The position numbers and the translations under genes are program-made. The notes beneath the pieces are model-generated. The model was given only the letters and a program-made list of their open reading frames with translations, searched no databases and was not told the origin of the DNA. A stretch of 13,093 bases of DNA, taken from the NCBI GenBank assembly GCA_022712845.1, contig JAFLJV010000015.1, positions 1 through 13,093 of the forward strand, given 5' to 3'. Each line of letters starts with the position of its first letter. Position 1 is the first letter of the stretch. Below are positions 1 through 8,633 of the stretch, piece after piece. The DNA is from Sulfurimonas sp. Its GTDB lineage: Bacteria > Campylobacterota > Campylobacteria > Campylobacterales > Sulfurimonadaceae.

Positions 1-1354
1 CAGGAAGCCTAGCCCCACATGACATAAAACCTATAATAAAAAGAGTTAAAAGTCTATCACGGTCATTTTTTAAAATTCTTGCACTCATATATGCAGAGAT
101 AGAACAACCAAAACCAGTTACAAGGGGGATAAATGATTGCCCATGAAGACCAAATTTATGAAAAAATCCATAAAGGAAAAAAGCAACTCTTGACATATAA
201 CCGGTACTCTCTAAAAGTGCAATTCCAATAAACAAAATTATAATATTTGGAACAAAAAGAACAACTGCTCCAACTCCAGCAATAACTCCATCAACTATAA
301 GTGAGCGTATATCATCATTAGATATTGTTGCACCAACTGTATCTCCAAACCATCCAAAAAAAGCATCAATATACTCCATAGGAATAGCACCTATCTCAAA
401 TGTTAATTGAAATAATCCCCACATTAAAAATAAAAATATTGGTATACCTAAGAGTGGATGAATTAAAATATTATCTATTTTATCTGTAAGTGTTTTTTCT
501 TCTATTGTATTTTTATTTTCTAAAACCTCTACTACAATTCCTTTATTAAAAGCAGCATATTCTGATGCAAATGCTTCTTTAACATCATCACTATCATGAT
601 GAAGTTCAACATGTTTTGAAGCATCTATAAGTATTGGTTGCAACTCTGTCCAAATAGGATCATGATGAAGTTTTGCATAAGTTGTTTTATTGTTCTTTAA
701 AAGGTTTATAGCAATATTTCTATGTGAATTATCATCTTCATATTTATGTTTAGTTAAATAAGTGGCGATTTTAGAAATTTCCTCTTCTACTGCTTCACTA
801 AAGATAAGTTTATGCTCAATACTTTGTGTTTCAAACTCTTCAATTATAGAATCAATTAAATCTGCTATTCCTTCTTTTGTTACAGCAGATACTTTTATAC
901 ACGGTATTCCAAGAAGCTGAGACATATATTTTTCATTAATTTTTATCCCCTCTTTATCTGCTTCATCACTCATATTTAGTGCAATAACCATTTTTTTACC
1001 AACACTTAAAAGCTCAGCTGTAAGTTGAAGATTTTTTTCTAAATTTGTTGAATCTATAACATTTATAATCAGATCATAATCATTGTCTGAAAGATACTCG
1101 TTTGTAACTCTTTCTTCTATTGTATAATCATTTAAAGCGTATGTTCCAGGTAAATCAACTATAGTAAAATGATAATCTTTATAATCAAAAAGAACTTCTG
1201 TTTTATCAACCGTAACACCTGAGAAATTTCCAACATGAAGATGTGCATTTGAAACAGAATTAATAAGCATACTTTTGCCAACATTTGGTTGTCCTACAAG
1301 AGCAATCTTTATATGATTAGCTATAATAGGACAAGATTTAATACTATTGTTCAT
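1..1354 (-). CDS. feoB: Ferrous iron transporter FeoB (partial, C-terminus off the left edge)
   Basis: FeoB is the inner-membrane Fe(II) uptake protein, with a cytosolic N-terminal GTPase fused to a transmembrane permease. About 451 codons are visible. The G domain shows G1 GQPNVGKS (21-28), the switch I threonine in GVTV (T48), G3 DLPG (67-70) and G4 NMSD (127-130). After a helical spacer, membrane segments begin near residue 300. They include the first Gate-type motif [15 protein letters not shown] and, at the edge, the FMSCGARLP motif, both with their conserved cysteines. The residue after GKS is Met rather than the usual Thr or Ser. The ATG at 1354-1352 lies inside the end of feoA (11-nt overlap), which implies translational coupling. 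The second half of the permease is outside the window, so completeness cannot be judged. Family assignment is very secure. Confidence 0.96.
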   Translation of the reverse strand, partial: MNNSIKSCPIIANHIKIALVGQPNVGKSMLINSVSNAHLHVGNFSGVTVDKTEVLFDYKDYHFTIVDLPGTYALNDYTIEERVTNEYLSDNDYDLIINVIDSTNLEKNLQLTAELLSVGKKMVIALNMSDEADKEGIKINEKYMSQLLGIPCIKVSAVTKEGIADLIDSIIEEFETQSIEHKLIFSEAVEEEISKIATYLTKHKYEDDNSHRNIAINLLKNNKTTYAKLHHDPIWTELQPILIDASKHVELHHDSDDVKEAFASEYAAFNKGIVVEVLENKNTIEEKTLTDKIDNILIHPLLGIPIFLFLMWGLFQLTFEIGAIPMEYIDAFFGWFGDTVGATISNDDIRSLIVDGVIAGVGAVVLFVPNIIILFIGIALLESTGYMSRVAFFLYGFFHKFGLHGQSFIPLVTGFGCSISAYMSARILKNDRDRLLTLFIIGFMSCGARLP

Positions 1355-1577
1355 ATTGTTCCACTTCTATTAATTGGGCCTCTTTAGCACGCAAAGCTAT
1401 TCTTGTTTTACCAACTTTAATCTCTATTGTACTCTTAGCTGGAGAATATCCTAAAATTTCTATAGTTGCCTCTTTCATAATTCCAAAAGATATAAACCTT
1501 TGCTTCAATTCAGAATCAGCATTTAATTTAATAACTTTTACTTTACAGGCTTTTTTACAATCGCTCAATTTTTTCAT
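1344..1577 (-). CDS. feoA: FeoA-family ferrous iron transport accessory protein
   Basis: This 77-residue protein is a single SH3-like FeoA domain, the small cytosolic partner needed for FeoB-dependent Fe(II) uptake. The family pattern is visible: the stretch around residues 24-36 ([14 protein letters not shown]) matches the usual 'RL..LGi..G' core, followed by a strand-rich second half ending in [11 protein letters not shown]. Its length is normal for stand-alone FeoA. The stop codon overlaps the feoB start by 11 nt, so the two genes form one transcript with feoA first. The promoter region carries a strong Fur-box match, so iron repression is expected. There is no strong Shine-Dalgarno sequence before the ATG, only a purine-rich AAAAGTAA. 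Confidence rests on the domain pattern plus the feoB linkage. Confidence 0.93.
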   Translation of the reverse strand: MKKLSDCKKACKVKVIKLNADSELKQRFISFGIMKEATIEILGYSPAKSTIEIKVGKTRIALRAKEAQLIEVEQYEQ

Positions 1578-1602
1578 ATTTTTACTTTTAAAATCTATTT
1601 CT

Positions 1603-1638
1603 TTTCATAATGATAATAAATATCATATTAAAAATCAA
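1603..1638 (-). promoter_or_regulatory. feoAB promoter with overlapping Fur box
   Basis: Bases 1611-1625 read TGATAATAAATATCA, which matches the 7-1-7 Fur consensus TGATAATnATTATCA at all but one fixed position. On the minus strand a -35-like TTGATT (1638-1633) lies 17 nt from a -10-like TATCAT (1615-1610), so the Fur box covers the -10 and spacer. Fur with Fe(II) bound there would block RNA polymerase. The box is seen directly; binding is inferred from the known iron control of feo operons. Confidence 0.75.
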
Positions 1639-1720
1639 TTAAAATTATTAAATCTACATAACTTACGGCTCTAAAGGATTTTAATTACAAAGAATTTATA
1701 TAATGTTTTTATACTTTAGT

Positions 1721-1757
1721 TATAATTTCACGTATTTAAATTATACTTAGGAACTGT
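1721..1757 (+). promoter_or_regulatory. Promoter and ribosome binding site for the PssA-like gene
   Basis: A perfect -10 TATAAT is at 1721-1726 with a T-rich upstream region and no clear -35, a common layout in Campylobacterota. The Shine-Dalgarno AGGA (1749-1752) sits 5 nt before the ATG at 1758. Confidence 0.55.
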
Positions 1758-2315
1758 ATGAAATTTATATTTACTCCACAATCACACTTTAACTTAGCAA
1801 ATATGTTTACATTTGTAAATATTACAGCTGGCTTAATTGCAATTTATTTTATAACTCAAAACAACTTTTTTATTGCAATTATTTTAGCTTGGGTTGGCGG
1901 TGCATTTGATATATTTGATGGTAAAATTGCAAGAAAATATAATTTATCAAATGAATTTGGAGTTCAACTAGATAGTTTTGCAGATTTTTTAAGTTTTGTT
2001 CTTGTTCCAGTCTTTTTAGTGTTTCAATCAACATATATAACAAATTTATCTGGTATATCACTTATTATCGCTTCAATCGTTTGTATATATTATGTCATTT
2101 CAGGACTTAGAAGATTAATCCATTTTAATATAAACACAGATGCTGGAGCAGTTGATAAGTTCTTTATTGGAGTTCCTACACCACTTGGTGCGATTTTACT
2201 TTGGTTAGTATATTTATGTGCAACTTATGAGATAATATCAGCTCTTATTGTTATTGCTCTTATGACTATTATTGGGTGGAGTTTAAACTCAAAAATAAAA
2301 GTACCTCATCCATAA
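1758..2315 (+). CDS. pssA: CDP-alcohol phosphatidyltransferase, probably CDP-diacylglycerol-serine O-phosphatidyltransferase
   Basis: This is an integral membrane enzyme that swaps the CMP of CDP-diacylglycerol for an alcohol. The most likely substrate is serine, giving phosphatidylserine, the precursor of phosphatidylethanolamine. The complete family signature is present: D51, D54-G55, A58-R59, then eight residues to G68, then D72 and D76, the aspartates that bind divalent metal and act in catalysis. Supporting PssA over a glycerol-phosphate (PgsA) enzyme are the N-terminal LANMFTFVNITAGLIAI segment and the later FFIGVPTP motif, which resembles the F.GLP.P motif of small subclass-II PssA proteins. 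At 185 residues with about six hydrophobic segments it is near the size of the Bacillus-type enzyme. The gene is transcribed alone and its stop lies 2 bp from the stop of the convergent cyclase gene. The exact alcohol substrate is an inference. Confidence 0.8.
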   Translation: MKFIFTPQSHFNLANMFTFVNITAGLIAIYFITQNNFFIAIILAWVGGAFDIFDGKIARKYNLSNEFGVQLDSFADFLSFVLVPVFLVFQSTYITNLSGISLIIASIVCIYYVISGLRRLIHFNINTDAGAVDKFFIGVPTPLGAILLWLVYLCATYEIISALIVIALMTIIGWSLNSKIKVPHP

Positions 2316-2317
2316 AA

Positions 2318-3205
2318 CTAATTTTGCTCAAAAAGAATAACTTTGTTTCGTCCACTCTCTTTAGCAATATACAATGCTTCATCCGCATCTTTAATTAACT
2401 CTTCAAAATTTTTATGTTTTGCACTTATCTCTGTTACACCAAAACTAGCGGTTACGGATATACCGTCTATATCTAGTTTTGAGATAGCTTCTCTGATTTT
2501 CTCAGCTTTTTCTTTAGCTGAAAAAGCATTACAATGCTCAAGAACTATAACAAACTCTTCCCCTCCATATCTTGCTATAAAATCTTCTTTTCTGTTATTT
2601 TGATTTAAAAGTTTTCCTATCTCTTTAAGAACTTTATCTCCACAAATATGTCCATGAGTATCATTTACAAATTTAAAATGATCTATATCTCCAATAATTA
2701 CACTTAATTTTTCATTATGTCTCGAAGCTCTTGAAAATTTTGATTCACCCACTTTTGTTAAATAGTGTCGGTTATATAACCCTGTCAGCTTATCATGAAA
2801 TGCTATATATAAAAGCTCATCTTTTTGTCTTTTCAACTCTATTTGAGTCTTTACGCGAGCTTTTACAATAGCAGGTCTAACAGGCTTAGTTATATAATCT
2901 ACTGCACCCAATCTTAACCCTTTTTCTTCATCTTCAGTTGTAATGTTCGCTGTAACAAAAATTACAGGCAGATCTTTGGTTTCTTTTATATCTCTTAATC
3001 TTTGTAATACTTCATATCCATTCATATTAGGCATTTCTATATCCAAAAGTATCAAATCTGGCAATGGACCTTGCACAGCTAATTCTAAAGCTCTCTCTCC
3101 ACTATTTGCAACTTTTAGTTGATACTCATCATTTAAAATAGTTGCTAATGTTTGAATATTTGAGGCTATATCGTCTACTATTAAAATTGTTGCTTTATCT
3201 TCCAT
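2318..3205 (-). CDS. Response regulator with REC and GGDEF domains (diguanylate cyclase)
   Basis: This 295-residue cytosolic protein has a receiver domain (about 5-122) joined to a GGDEF domain (about 130-293). It would make c-di-GMP from two GTP when phosphorylated. The receiver has every key residue: acidic pair D11-D12, phosphoacceptor D55, T85 and K107. The GGDEF domain has the metal and substrate residues in GDIDHFK (172-178), the active-site loop GGEEF (214-218), and an RKED at 205-208 exactly five residues upstream. That is the RxxD inhibitory site used for product feedback. All of this predicts an active, feedback-limited cyclase of the WspR/PleD style with one receiver. It starts 11 nt after the hybrid kinase, with Shine-Dalgarno AAGGGA 5 nt from the ATG, so it is very probably that kinase's output partner. 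No EAL or HD-GYP domain is present. Confidence 0.95.
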   Translation of the reverse strand: MEDKATILIVDDIASNIQTLATILNDEYQLKVANSGERALELAVQGPLPDLILLDIEMPNMNGYEVLQRLRDIKETKDLPVIFVTANITTEDEEKGLRLGAVDYITKPVRPAIVKARVKTQIELKRQKDELLYIAFHDKLTGLYNRHYLTKVGESKFSRASRHNEKLSVIIGDIDHFKFVNDTHGHICGDKVLKEIGKLLNQNNRKEDFIARYGGEEFVIVLEHCNAFSAKEKAEKIREAISKLDIDGISVTASFGVTEISAKHKNFEELIKDADEALYIAKESGRNKVILFEQN

Positions 3206-3216
3206 TTATATCCCTT

Positions 3217-6200
3217 TTAAATATCTATATTTTGAATTGCTTCATCAATAATTTCTATTGCTTTTGATGAGTTAAAATGATTAATTTCTTTTTTTAATTT
3301 TGCTAAATTGTCTACAATTTTTTTATTAAAATCTGCTTTAAAAATATCAAAAATTTCAGTATCTATAAAAGCTCCCTCTTCTAATTGCTCTTTTAAAGTA
3401 TTTAAAATACTTACAAGCTCTTTTATAGAAATTTTTATGATCTTTGTATCATCTTCTTTTATATTTTTTAAATACTCTTTTAAAATATCCACAACTTCTT
3501 TTGCATTATTTTCCAATAGTGCAAGTCCTTTCTTTAATTTTTTTGTATCCCCATCTTTTACAATTTTTTCTAATTCTTTAGCTACATTTTGCAATTTTTT
3601 AGCACTTACATTTGCAGCTGATCCTTTAATAGTATGTGCACTTAATTCACAATTTTGTAAATCATGTAAATCTATTGAATTTTTAAACATACTTATCTGT
3701 TTATCAATATCTACTAGAAAAATCTCTAATATTTTATTTAATATTTTTTGAGATCCACCCAATCGTGCAAGAGCTTCTTTCTCATCCCAGATGGAAAAAT
3801 CAGTAGTTGATAAAACCTTTAAATCTTCACTTTCTTCCTCAATATATTCTACCTTCACATCTTTTAATAAGTATTTTTTAAGTGTTTCTTTTAGTTTTGT
3901 CATGCTTATAGGTTTTGATATATAATCATCCATTCCAGCAGCAATACACTTCTCTTTATCCCCTTGCATTGCATTAGCAGTCATTGCTACAACTATTACA
4001 GAATTATTTTCACTACCACTTTTACCTTTTCTTATTGCTTTTGTTGCTTTATATCCATCCATGATAGGCATTTGACAATCCATAAATACAATGTCATATT
4101 GTTGTTTTGAACTTTTTAATATATCAAGAGCTTCTTGTCCATTATTTACAATATCACAATCAAGACCTAAACTGTTTAACATCCCTTGTGCTACAGCTTG
4201 ATTTGTTTCATTATCATCAACTAAAAGAATATTAATATTTTTACCCCATACTATCTTTTTTTCTTTTTTATGAATCAATGATTTTTCTTGATATAATAAA
4301 TCATCCTTATTTAAAGTATTTAAAGTATTTAAAGTATTTAAAGCATAAAACAGGTTGTTTGTTGTTACTGGTTTTGAGAAGAAAGCACTTATCTTTATCT
4401 CTTTGAGTTTTTTTATATTTAAATCTGAGTTTAAGTATGTCATTAAAATGATTTTCATTTTATCATAGAAAGTATTTTCACGTATATTTTTTGCAAATTC
4501 ACAACCATCAATTTTTGGTAAATTCATATCTATAAATATTAAATCAAAAGGGGGAACTCTTTTTTTAGAAATTTCATCATTACACAATTTCAGTGCAATT
4601 TTACTGTTATAGGCTATTGATACATTTGCTCCCCATATCTTTAATTGTTTTGAAATTACATCTTGATTGATTTTATTATTATCAACTAAAAGAATTTTCT
4701 TTTTATCAATTGAGACCTTAGGTTTTATCAAAGATACATTTGCACCAAGTTCCACTTCAATATCAACAATAAATGTTGTTCCTACACCAATTGAGCTTTT
4801 TACTTCAACTGAACCATTCATTAGTTCAGATAAATTTTTTACTATTGCAAGACCAAGCCCAGTTCCTCCATATTTTCTTGTTGTTGAGGTATCAACTTGT
4901 GTAAATTTATCAAATAAATGCTCTATCTTATCCTCAGCTATACCTATCCCTGTATCTTTAATACTAAACTTAACTCTTGTATTATCTTTATTCGATGTAT
5001 CTAGTGTAACTTTAATTAAGATATATCCATAAGATGTAAATTTAATTGAATTTCCAATAATATTATTAAGTATCTGTCTTATACGTCCTGGATCAGATTT
5101 TATAATATCTTGCCTTACTTCACTTGTATCTAAAATTATTTCTACATCTTTTTCTTGTGCTTTAAAAGCGATAGCCTCAACAAAATTACCAAGTTCTTCA
5201 ACAAGATTAAATTCAATATTCTCAAGCTCTAATTTACCAGCTTCAACTTTAGAATAATCAAGAATATCATTAATAAGTGTTAAGAGCGAATTTGCACTAC
5301 TTTGTGCTAAGTGAAGTTGATGAAACTGTTTATCTGTTAATGTTGAATCTGCCAATAAACTTAACATTCCTATAACACCATTCATAGGTGTTCGTATCTC
5401 ATGACTCATACTTGCTAAAAATTCTGATTTTGCTTTTACCGTACTATGTGCAATTTTATTTGCCTTAATCAAATCAAATTCCAACTGCTTAGAAGCTGTA
5501 ATATCAGTACGAATAGCTATAAAACTTTTAGGTTTATTGTCTTCCCCCATAAATGGCATAATTGTAGTATCAACCCAGTAGTAACCTTTATCTTTTGATT
5601 CATTGCAAATTTCCTCATGCCAAATTTCACCATGGCTAATTGTATGATACATCTCTTTCCAAAACTCTATATCATGAGCTCCTGAGTTAATTATTCTATG
5701 ATTATTTCCTATCAATTCTTCTCTCGAATAACCACTTATTTTTATAAACTTATCATTTACATATGTTATATTTCCTTTTACATCTGTAATAGCAACTATT
5801 GAGTGTGAGTCCAATGCATATTTTTGTTCATCAAGTTCTAACAAAGTATTTTTTGCTTGATTTGTTTGTTTTATCAACTCATCTTCATTATTTTTAAGTG
5901 AGTAAACCATATTGTTAAAGGACTGAATTAAAATACCTATTTCATCATTATTTTCTGTTTTTAAAGTAATGTTTCTTTGTCCATTTGAAAAATCAATATT
6001 TGCTTTTGAGAGTAAATTTATAGGTTTAGAGATACGTTTAGAGATGAAAATAGACAATACTATTACTATTCCTATTGTTAAAATAAAAAATAATATGAGC
6101 ATATTACTTTGTTTTTTAGCATTACGAAGTATTAACTCTTTTTTTATTTCACTAATTAAAACCCACTGTACACCTAAAATACTAATATTCTGATGTAAAC

Positions 6201-7101
6201 CTATCACTTCATAGCCAAAAGGACCTATGTATATAAATGTTTTTTCTTTTTCATTAATGTTTTTTATCCCTTTTGAAGCATGTTCATCATACCAAAGTGA
6301 AAATTGATCTGAAACTACCCTATACTCAAGTGCTTTATATTTTGTATTAATATCATTTCTAAGTACAGCATCTGCACCAACTAAATAATGCATATACCCT
6401 GTTCTAACATCTTGATCTTCATTAAAAATACTAAAAATTTTATCAAGCTTTAATCTTAAAGCATAAACACCAATAATAAAACCATCCTCATCAATTAGTG
6501 GAGCAGTTAAAAAACTTGAAGTTTCTTTATTTTTGGTTGAGTAACTCTCAAAATCACTATAATTTATCTCTCCATTAATTAATGTTTTTTTTACAGCACT
6601 TGCAAATTTACTTTTATTCAGAATTCCAGTAATTAAATTTGTTCCTAAATATTTATCTTTTGTTACTGAATAAAGTATATCTCCTTTTTTATCAATAAGG
6701 TACACATTATATATATAATTATATTCTCTACTTATTCTAAGAATTTCACTCTCATACTTATCTACTATTTTCGAATATGGATAAGTAATTACAAAATCAC
6801 TTAATGCTATATTTTCATCTTGAAATTTATTTGACAATTCCATTAAAAAATTTGTTGTTAGCTTACTTTGAGACCAACTAGAAATATCAGTTTTTCTATA
6901 CGAAAACCAATTATTTATATATTTTTTTTTCATTAATGATGAATGTTCTATATCTAATATAGCAGCATCTTTTAAACTTGAATAAGTTGTATTATAACTC
7001 ATCAGTGAGAGTATTATTAAAGGGATAATTGATACAATTAAAAACCATGACAGTAACGTAGAACTTAAAGATTTTGTCCAAGCAATTTTTTTATTATTCA
7101 A
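3217..7101 (-). CDS. Hybrid sensor histidine kinase: dCache, HAMP, PAS, HisKA, HATPase, REC, REC, HPt
   Basis: This BarA/EvgS-style phosphorelay kinase has about 1294 residues. Order of parts: membrane helix (about 14-36), periplasmic dCache-like sensor (about 38-325), second helix (332-352), HAMP (about 352-405), PAS (about 428-540), HisKA with H567 in SMSHEIRTPMN, HATPase with N684, DTGIG (716-720) and the GGTGLGL lid, REC1 (about 802-920), REC2 (about 957-1078), and HPt with H1156 in AHTIKGSAANV. A helical tail of about 80 residues follows. REC2 is canonical (D962-D963, D1008, T1041, K1063). REC1 keeps D858, T888 and K910 but has Asn (N808) for the second acidic-pair residue. The REC1-REC2 linker has an in-frame LNT repeat. 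I chose TTG at 7101 because AGGA lies 6 nt upstream; the in-frame TTG at 7107 abuts that site. The gene follows the binding-protein stop by 8 nt and precedes the cyclase by 11 nt. Confidence 0.94.
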   Translation of the reverse strand: MNNKKIAWTKSLSSTLLSWFLIVSIIPLIILSLMSYNTTYSSLKDAAILDIEHSSLMKKKYINNWFSYRKTDISSWSQSKLTTNFLMELSNKFQDENIALSDFVITYPYSKIVDKYESEILRISREYNYIYNVYLIDKKGDILYSVTKDKYLGTNLITGILNKSKFASAVKKTLINGEINYSDFESYSTKNKETSSFLTAPLIDEDGFIIGVYALRLKLDKIFSIFNEDQDVRTGYMHYLVGADAVLRNDINTKYKALEYRVVSDQFSLWYDEHASKGIKNINEKEKTFIYIGPFGYEVIGLHQNISILGVQWVLISEIKKELILRNAKKQSNMLILFFILTIGIVIVLSIFISKRISKPINLLSKANIDFSNGQRNITLKTENNDEIGILIQSFNNMVYSLKNNEDELIKQTNQAKNTLLELDEQKYALDSHSIVAITDVKGNITYVNDKFIKISGYSREELIGNNHRIINSGAHDIEFWKEMYHTISHGEIWHEEICNESKDKGYYWVDTTIMPFMGEDNKPKSFIAIRTDITASKQLEFDLIKANKIAHSTVKAKSEFLASMSHEIRTPMNGVIGMLSLLADSTLTDKQFHQLHLAQSSANSLLTLINDILDYSKVEAGKLELENIEFNLVEELGNFVEAIAFKAQEKDVEIILDTSEVRQDIIKSDPGRIRQILNNIIGNSIKFTSYGYILIKVTLDTSNKDNTRVKFSIKDTGIGIAEDKIEHLFDKFTQVDTSTTRKYGGTGLGLAIVKNLSELMNGSVEVKSSIGVGTTFIVDIEVELGANVSLIKPKVSIDKKKILLVDNNKINQDVISKQLKIWGANVSIAYNSKIALKLCNDEISKKRVPPFDLIFIDMNLPKIDGCEFAKNIRENTFYDKMKIILMTYLNSDLNIKKLKEIKISAFFSKPVTTNNLFYALNTLNTLNTLNKDDLLYQEKSLIHKKEKKIVWGKNINILLVDDNETNQAVAQGMLNSLGLDCDIVNNGQEALDILKSSKQQYDIVFMDCQMPIMDGYKATKAIRKGKSGSENNSVIVVAMTANAMQGDKEKCIAAGMDDYISKPISMTKLKETLKKYLLKDVKVEYIEEESEDLKVLSTTDFSIWDEKEALARLGGSQKILNKILEIFLVDIDKQISMFKNSIDLHDLQNCELSAHTIKGSAANVSAKKLQNVAKELEKIVKDGDTKKLKKGLALLENNAKEVVDILKEYLKNIKEDDTKIIKISIKELVSILNTLKEQLEEGAFIDTEIFDIFKADFNKKIVDNLAKLKKEINHFNSSKAIEIIDEAIQNIDI
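4310..4344 (-). repeat. 9-bp tandem repeat inside the hybrid kinase gene (nearly four copies)
   Basis: On the plus strand the unit TTTAAAGTA occurs three times without a mismatch (4310-4318, 4319-4327, 4328-4336), followed by a partial fourth copy to 4344. Because the unit is three codons long, it encodes repeated Leu-Asn-Thr (about residues 921-931) in the linker between the two receiver domains. Copy-number changes would lengthen or shorten the linker without a frameshift. Confidence 0.9.
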
Positions 7102-7109
7102 AACCAATC

Positions 7110-8189
7110 CTATTTTTCATCAAATCTCTCATCAGCAAAAGCTGATATATCAATTTTTTCTTTAATTATATTACCCTCATAAGCATAATCCATAATCTGT
7201 TTTAACCCACTTTTATCAATATTAAGATTCTTATAATTTATTACATATAAATCATGATCAAGACTAGCAATAATAGCCTTTTTAGTATGGGCTTTAATAT
7301 GTTTACGAACTATTTTAACAATTTTATCAAGCTCACTTCCACCAATTTTTCTAGCTTCTTCTATATCTTTTCCTGCTTTTTTTATATAATACATTACTTC
7401 TTTTATAGCATCAAACTTAGTTGCTATAGCCTCATCTGTTGCTAAAGCTATACACTCAACATGTCCATCTTTATGTGGCATAACATCTTTTGAATACCAT
7501 GCAACATGACCATAGCCTTGCGTTTCTACAATATCAGCCCATGGAAGTGATTGCTCAAACGCAGCTGGAGTAGAACGAGAACTTTTTGATTTTATAAATG
7601 ATGGAGCTTTAGGGGGTGCAACTGTTATACCTTGAACTTCAACATTTTTATTTAGTTTAAAGTGGATTTTTACTCCATGCTCTTTTAAGTATTTATATAA
7701 GACAACTGAGTGAGTTGAAAGTATATGTGGCATCCCTATTTGAGTAGCTACTTTACGCTCTTTATACAACTCTTTTAAAACATTTGCCACTTTTTCATCT
7801 GGCTTTCTATCTTTACGAAATTTTGGTAATTTTACTCTATTGTTAATCAAATCATTAATAGCTAAAGCATTTCCATCACGATGCATTAATCCTATCCATT
7901 TAAAATTAGGTTTTACTCTATACATATCCATAGCTAATGGACTCATAACATATGCCATATCAACTTCACCTGATAAAAAATATGCACGAAGCAGATCCCA
8001 GTTTTTCATCTGTATTATTTTAAAATCAGCATACTTCATATCTTTGGCATACCTCTCATATGCTACTAGTGCAGCATAATGATCAGCTAACGGAATATAA
8101 AGAGCTTCAACTTTTTGTTTGTTTATTTTTGCTGTAAGTACTTGTGAAAAAAATATCATTATAAAAAAAATCATTATAGATTTTAGCAA
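7110..8189 (-). CDS. Periplasmic substrate-binding protein, NitT/TauT (NrtA/CmpA-like) family
   Basis: This is an exported solute-binding protein of the type that serves nitrate, bicarbonate, sulfonate or thiamine-precursor ABC systems. From the TTG start the protein has 359 residues. A short Lys-containing N-terminus is followed by a hydrophobic core (about 5-17) and a likely cleavage site after Leu-Thr-Ala (about 20). Mature-protein hallmarks are YIPLADHYAALVA, LLRAYFLSGEVDMAYVMSPLAM, RDGNALAI and a later KDVMPHKDGHVECIALATDEA segment that resembles the 'WPGHP.KVL' region of NrtA/CmpA. The TTG at 8189 is chosen because GGGAG lies 5 nt upstream; an in-frame TTG at 8234 lies among promoter-like TATAAT sequences and would add residues before the signal peptide. 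No permease or ATPase gene is adjacent. It is followed after 8 nt by the hybrid kinase, so a sensory role is a reasonable inference. The ligand cannot be told from sequence. Confidence 0.85.
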   Translation of the reverse strand: MLKSIMIFFIMIFFSQVLTAKINKQKVEALYIPLADHYAALVAYERYAKDMKYADFKIIQMKNWDLLRAYFLSGEVDMAYVMSPLAMDMYRVKPNFKWIGLMHRDGNALAINDLINNRVKLPKFRKDRKPDEKVANVLKELYKERKVATQIGMPHILSTHSVVLYKYLKEHGVKIHFKLNKNVEVQGITVAPPKAPSFIKSKSSRSTPAAFEQSLPWADIVETQGYGHVAWYSKDVMPHKDGHVECIALATDEAIATKFDAIKEVMYYIKKAGKDIEEARKIGGSELDKIVKIVRKHIKAHTKKAIIASLDHDLYVINYKNLNIDKSGLKQIMDYAYEGNIIKEKIDISAFADERFDEK

Positions 8190-8204
8190 CTTATCTCCCT
8201 GGTA

Positions 8205-8247
8205 ATTATAATTTATATCATTATAAAATAACAATTATTAATAGTAA
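8205..8247 (-). promoter_or_regulatory. Probable promoter for the binding protein-kinase-cyclase operon
   Basis: In the 63-nt gap after the DoxX-family gene, the minus strand has TTACTA (8247-8242), a 16-nt spacer and a perfect TATAAT (8225-8220), which would start transcription near 8213. A second TATAAT at 8210-8205 is too close to the ribosome binding site to give a normal leader. The pattern supports a separate promoter here, although read-through from the upstream operon is also possible. Confidence 0.45.
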
Positions 8248-8252
8248 GTTAA

Positions 8253-8633
8253 TTATTTTGAATTTATAGCATACTTTCCGCTTCCTATTAAAAATATCAC
8301 TATTGATATTATAAAATACAAAAATGGAAGTTCAAAGGTTGGAGCACCATGTTTACCTAGTTCAAATAAAGAGTTACCATAAGCTAGAAAAATTGCTACT
8401 AACATATTTAATGCTAAGACTAAGGATGCAACTCTTGCATAAACTCCAAGAATAATTAAAATTGGCATAACTATCTCTCCGACATATACACCATAAGCAA
8501 AAAACTCTGGTAATCCAGCTTGTGCGTTTAGATACTTTACACCACCTATACCATTTATAATTTTATCAACTCCGTGAAAAAGCATCATAACACCAACACT
8601 AACTCTTAAAATAAGTTTTGCTATATCATTCAT
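8253..8633 (-). CDS. DoxX-family membrane protein
   Basis: This 126-residue polytopic membrane protein has about four hydrophobic helices. The N-terminal pattern LILRVSVGVMMLFHGVDKI (7-25) is the DoxX hallmark 'LR...G...l.HG..Ki', and the GVYARVASLVLALNML and LPFLYFIISIVIFLIGSG segments fit the rest of the fold. The family is named after the quinol-oxidase subunit DoxD/DoxX of archaea, but most bacterial members have no settled function; links to redox stress and thiosulfate oxidation have been proposed for some. Its ATG overlaps the MscS stop as ATGA (4 nt), so it is translationally coupled to the channel gene. Family call secure, function unknown. Confidence 0.85.
   Translation of the reverse strand: MNDIAKLILRVSVGVMMLFHGVDKIINGIGGVKYLNAQAGLPEFFAYGVYVGEIVMPILIILGVYARVASLVLALNMLVAIFLAYGNSLFELGKHGAPTFELPFLYFIISIVIFLIGSGKYAINSK

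Noticed and set aside
2310..2345. Terminator between the convergent pssA and cyclase genes
   Set aside because: The stops are 2 bp apart and no stable hairpin with a T-run is visible; transcripts probably overlap.
2343..2603. Plus-strand open frame opposite the GGDEF gene, and similar ones opposite the kinase, binding protein and helicase genes
   Set aside because: They are antisense shadows of clearly coding genes, with skewed Ser/Phe/Ile-rich composition and no domains.
4310..4344. Short direct repeats as a possible CRISPR array
   Set aside because: The unit is 9 bp with no spacers and lies within a coding linker; no cas genes are present.
7110..8189. Reading the binding protein as part of a nitrate or bicarbonate ABC transporter
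   Set aside because: No permease or ATPase is within the window next to it, and its tight link is to a kinase; the ligand cannot be inferred from the sequence alone.
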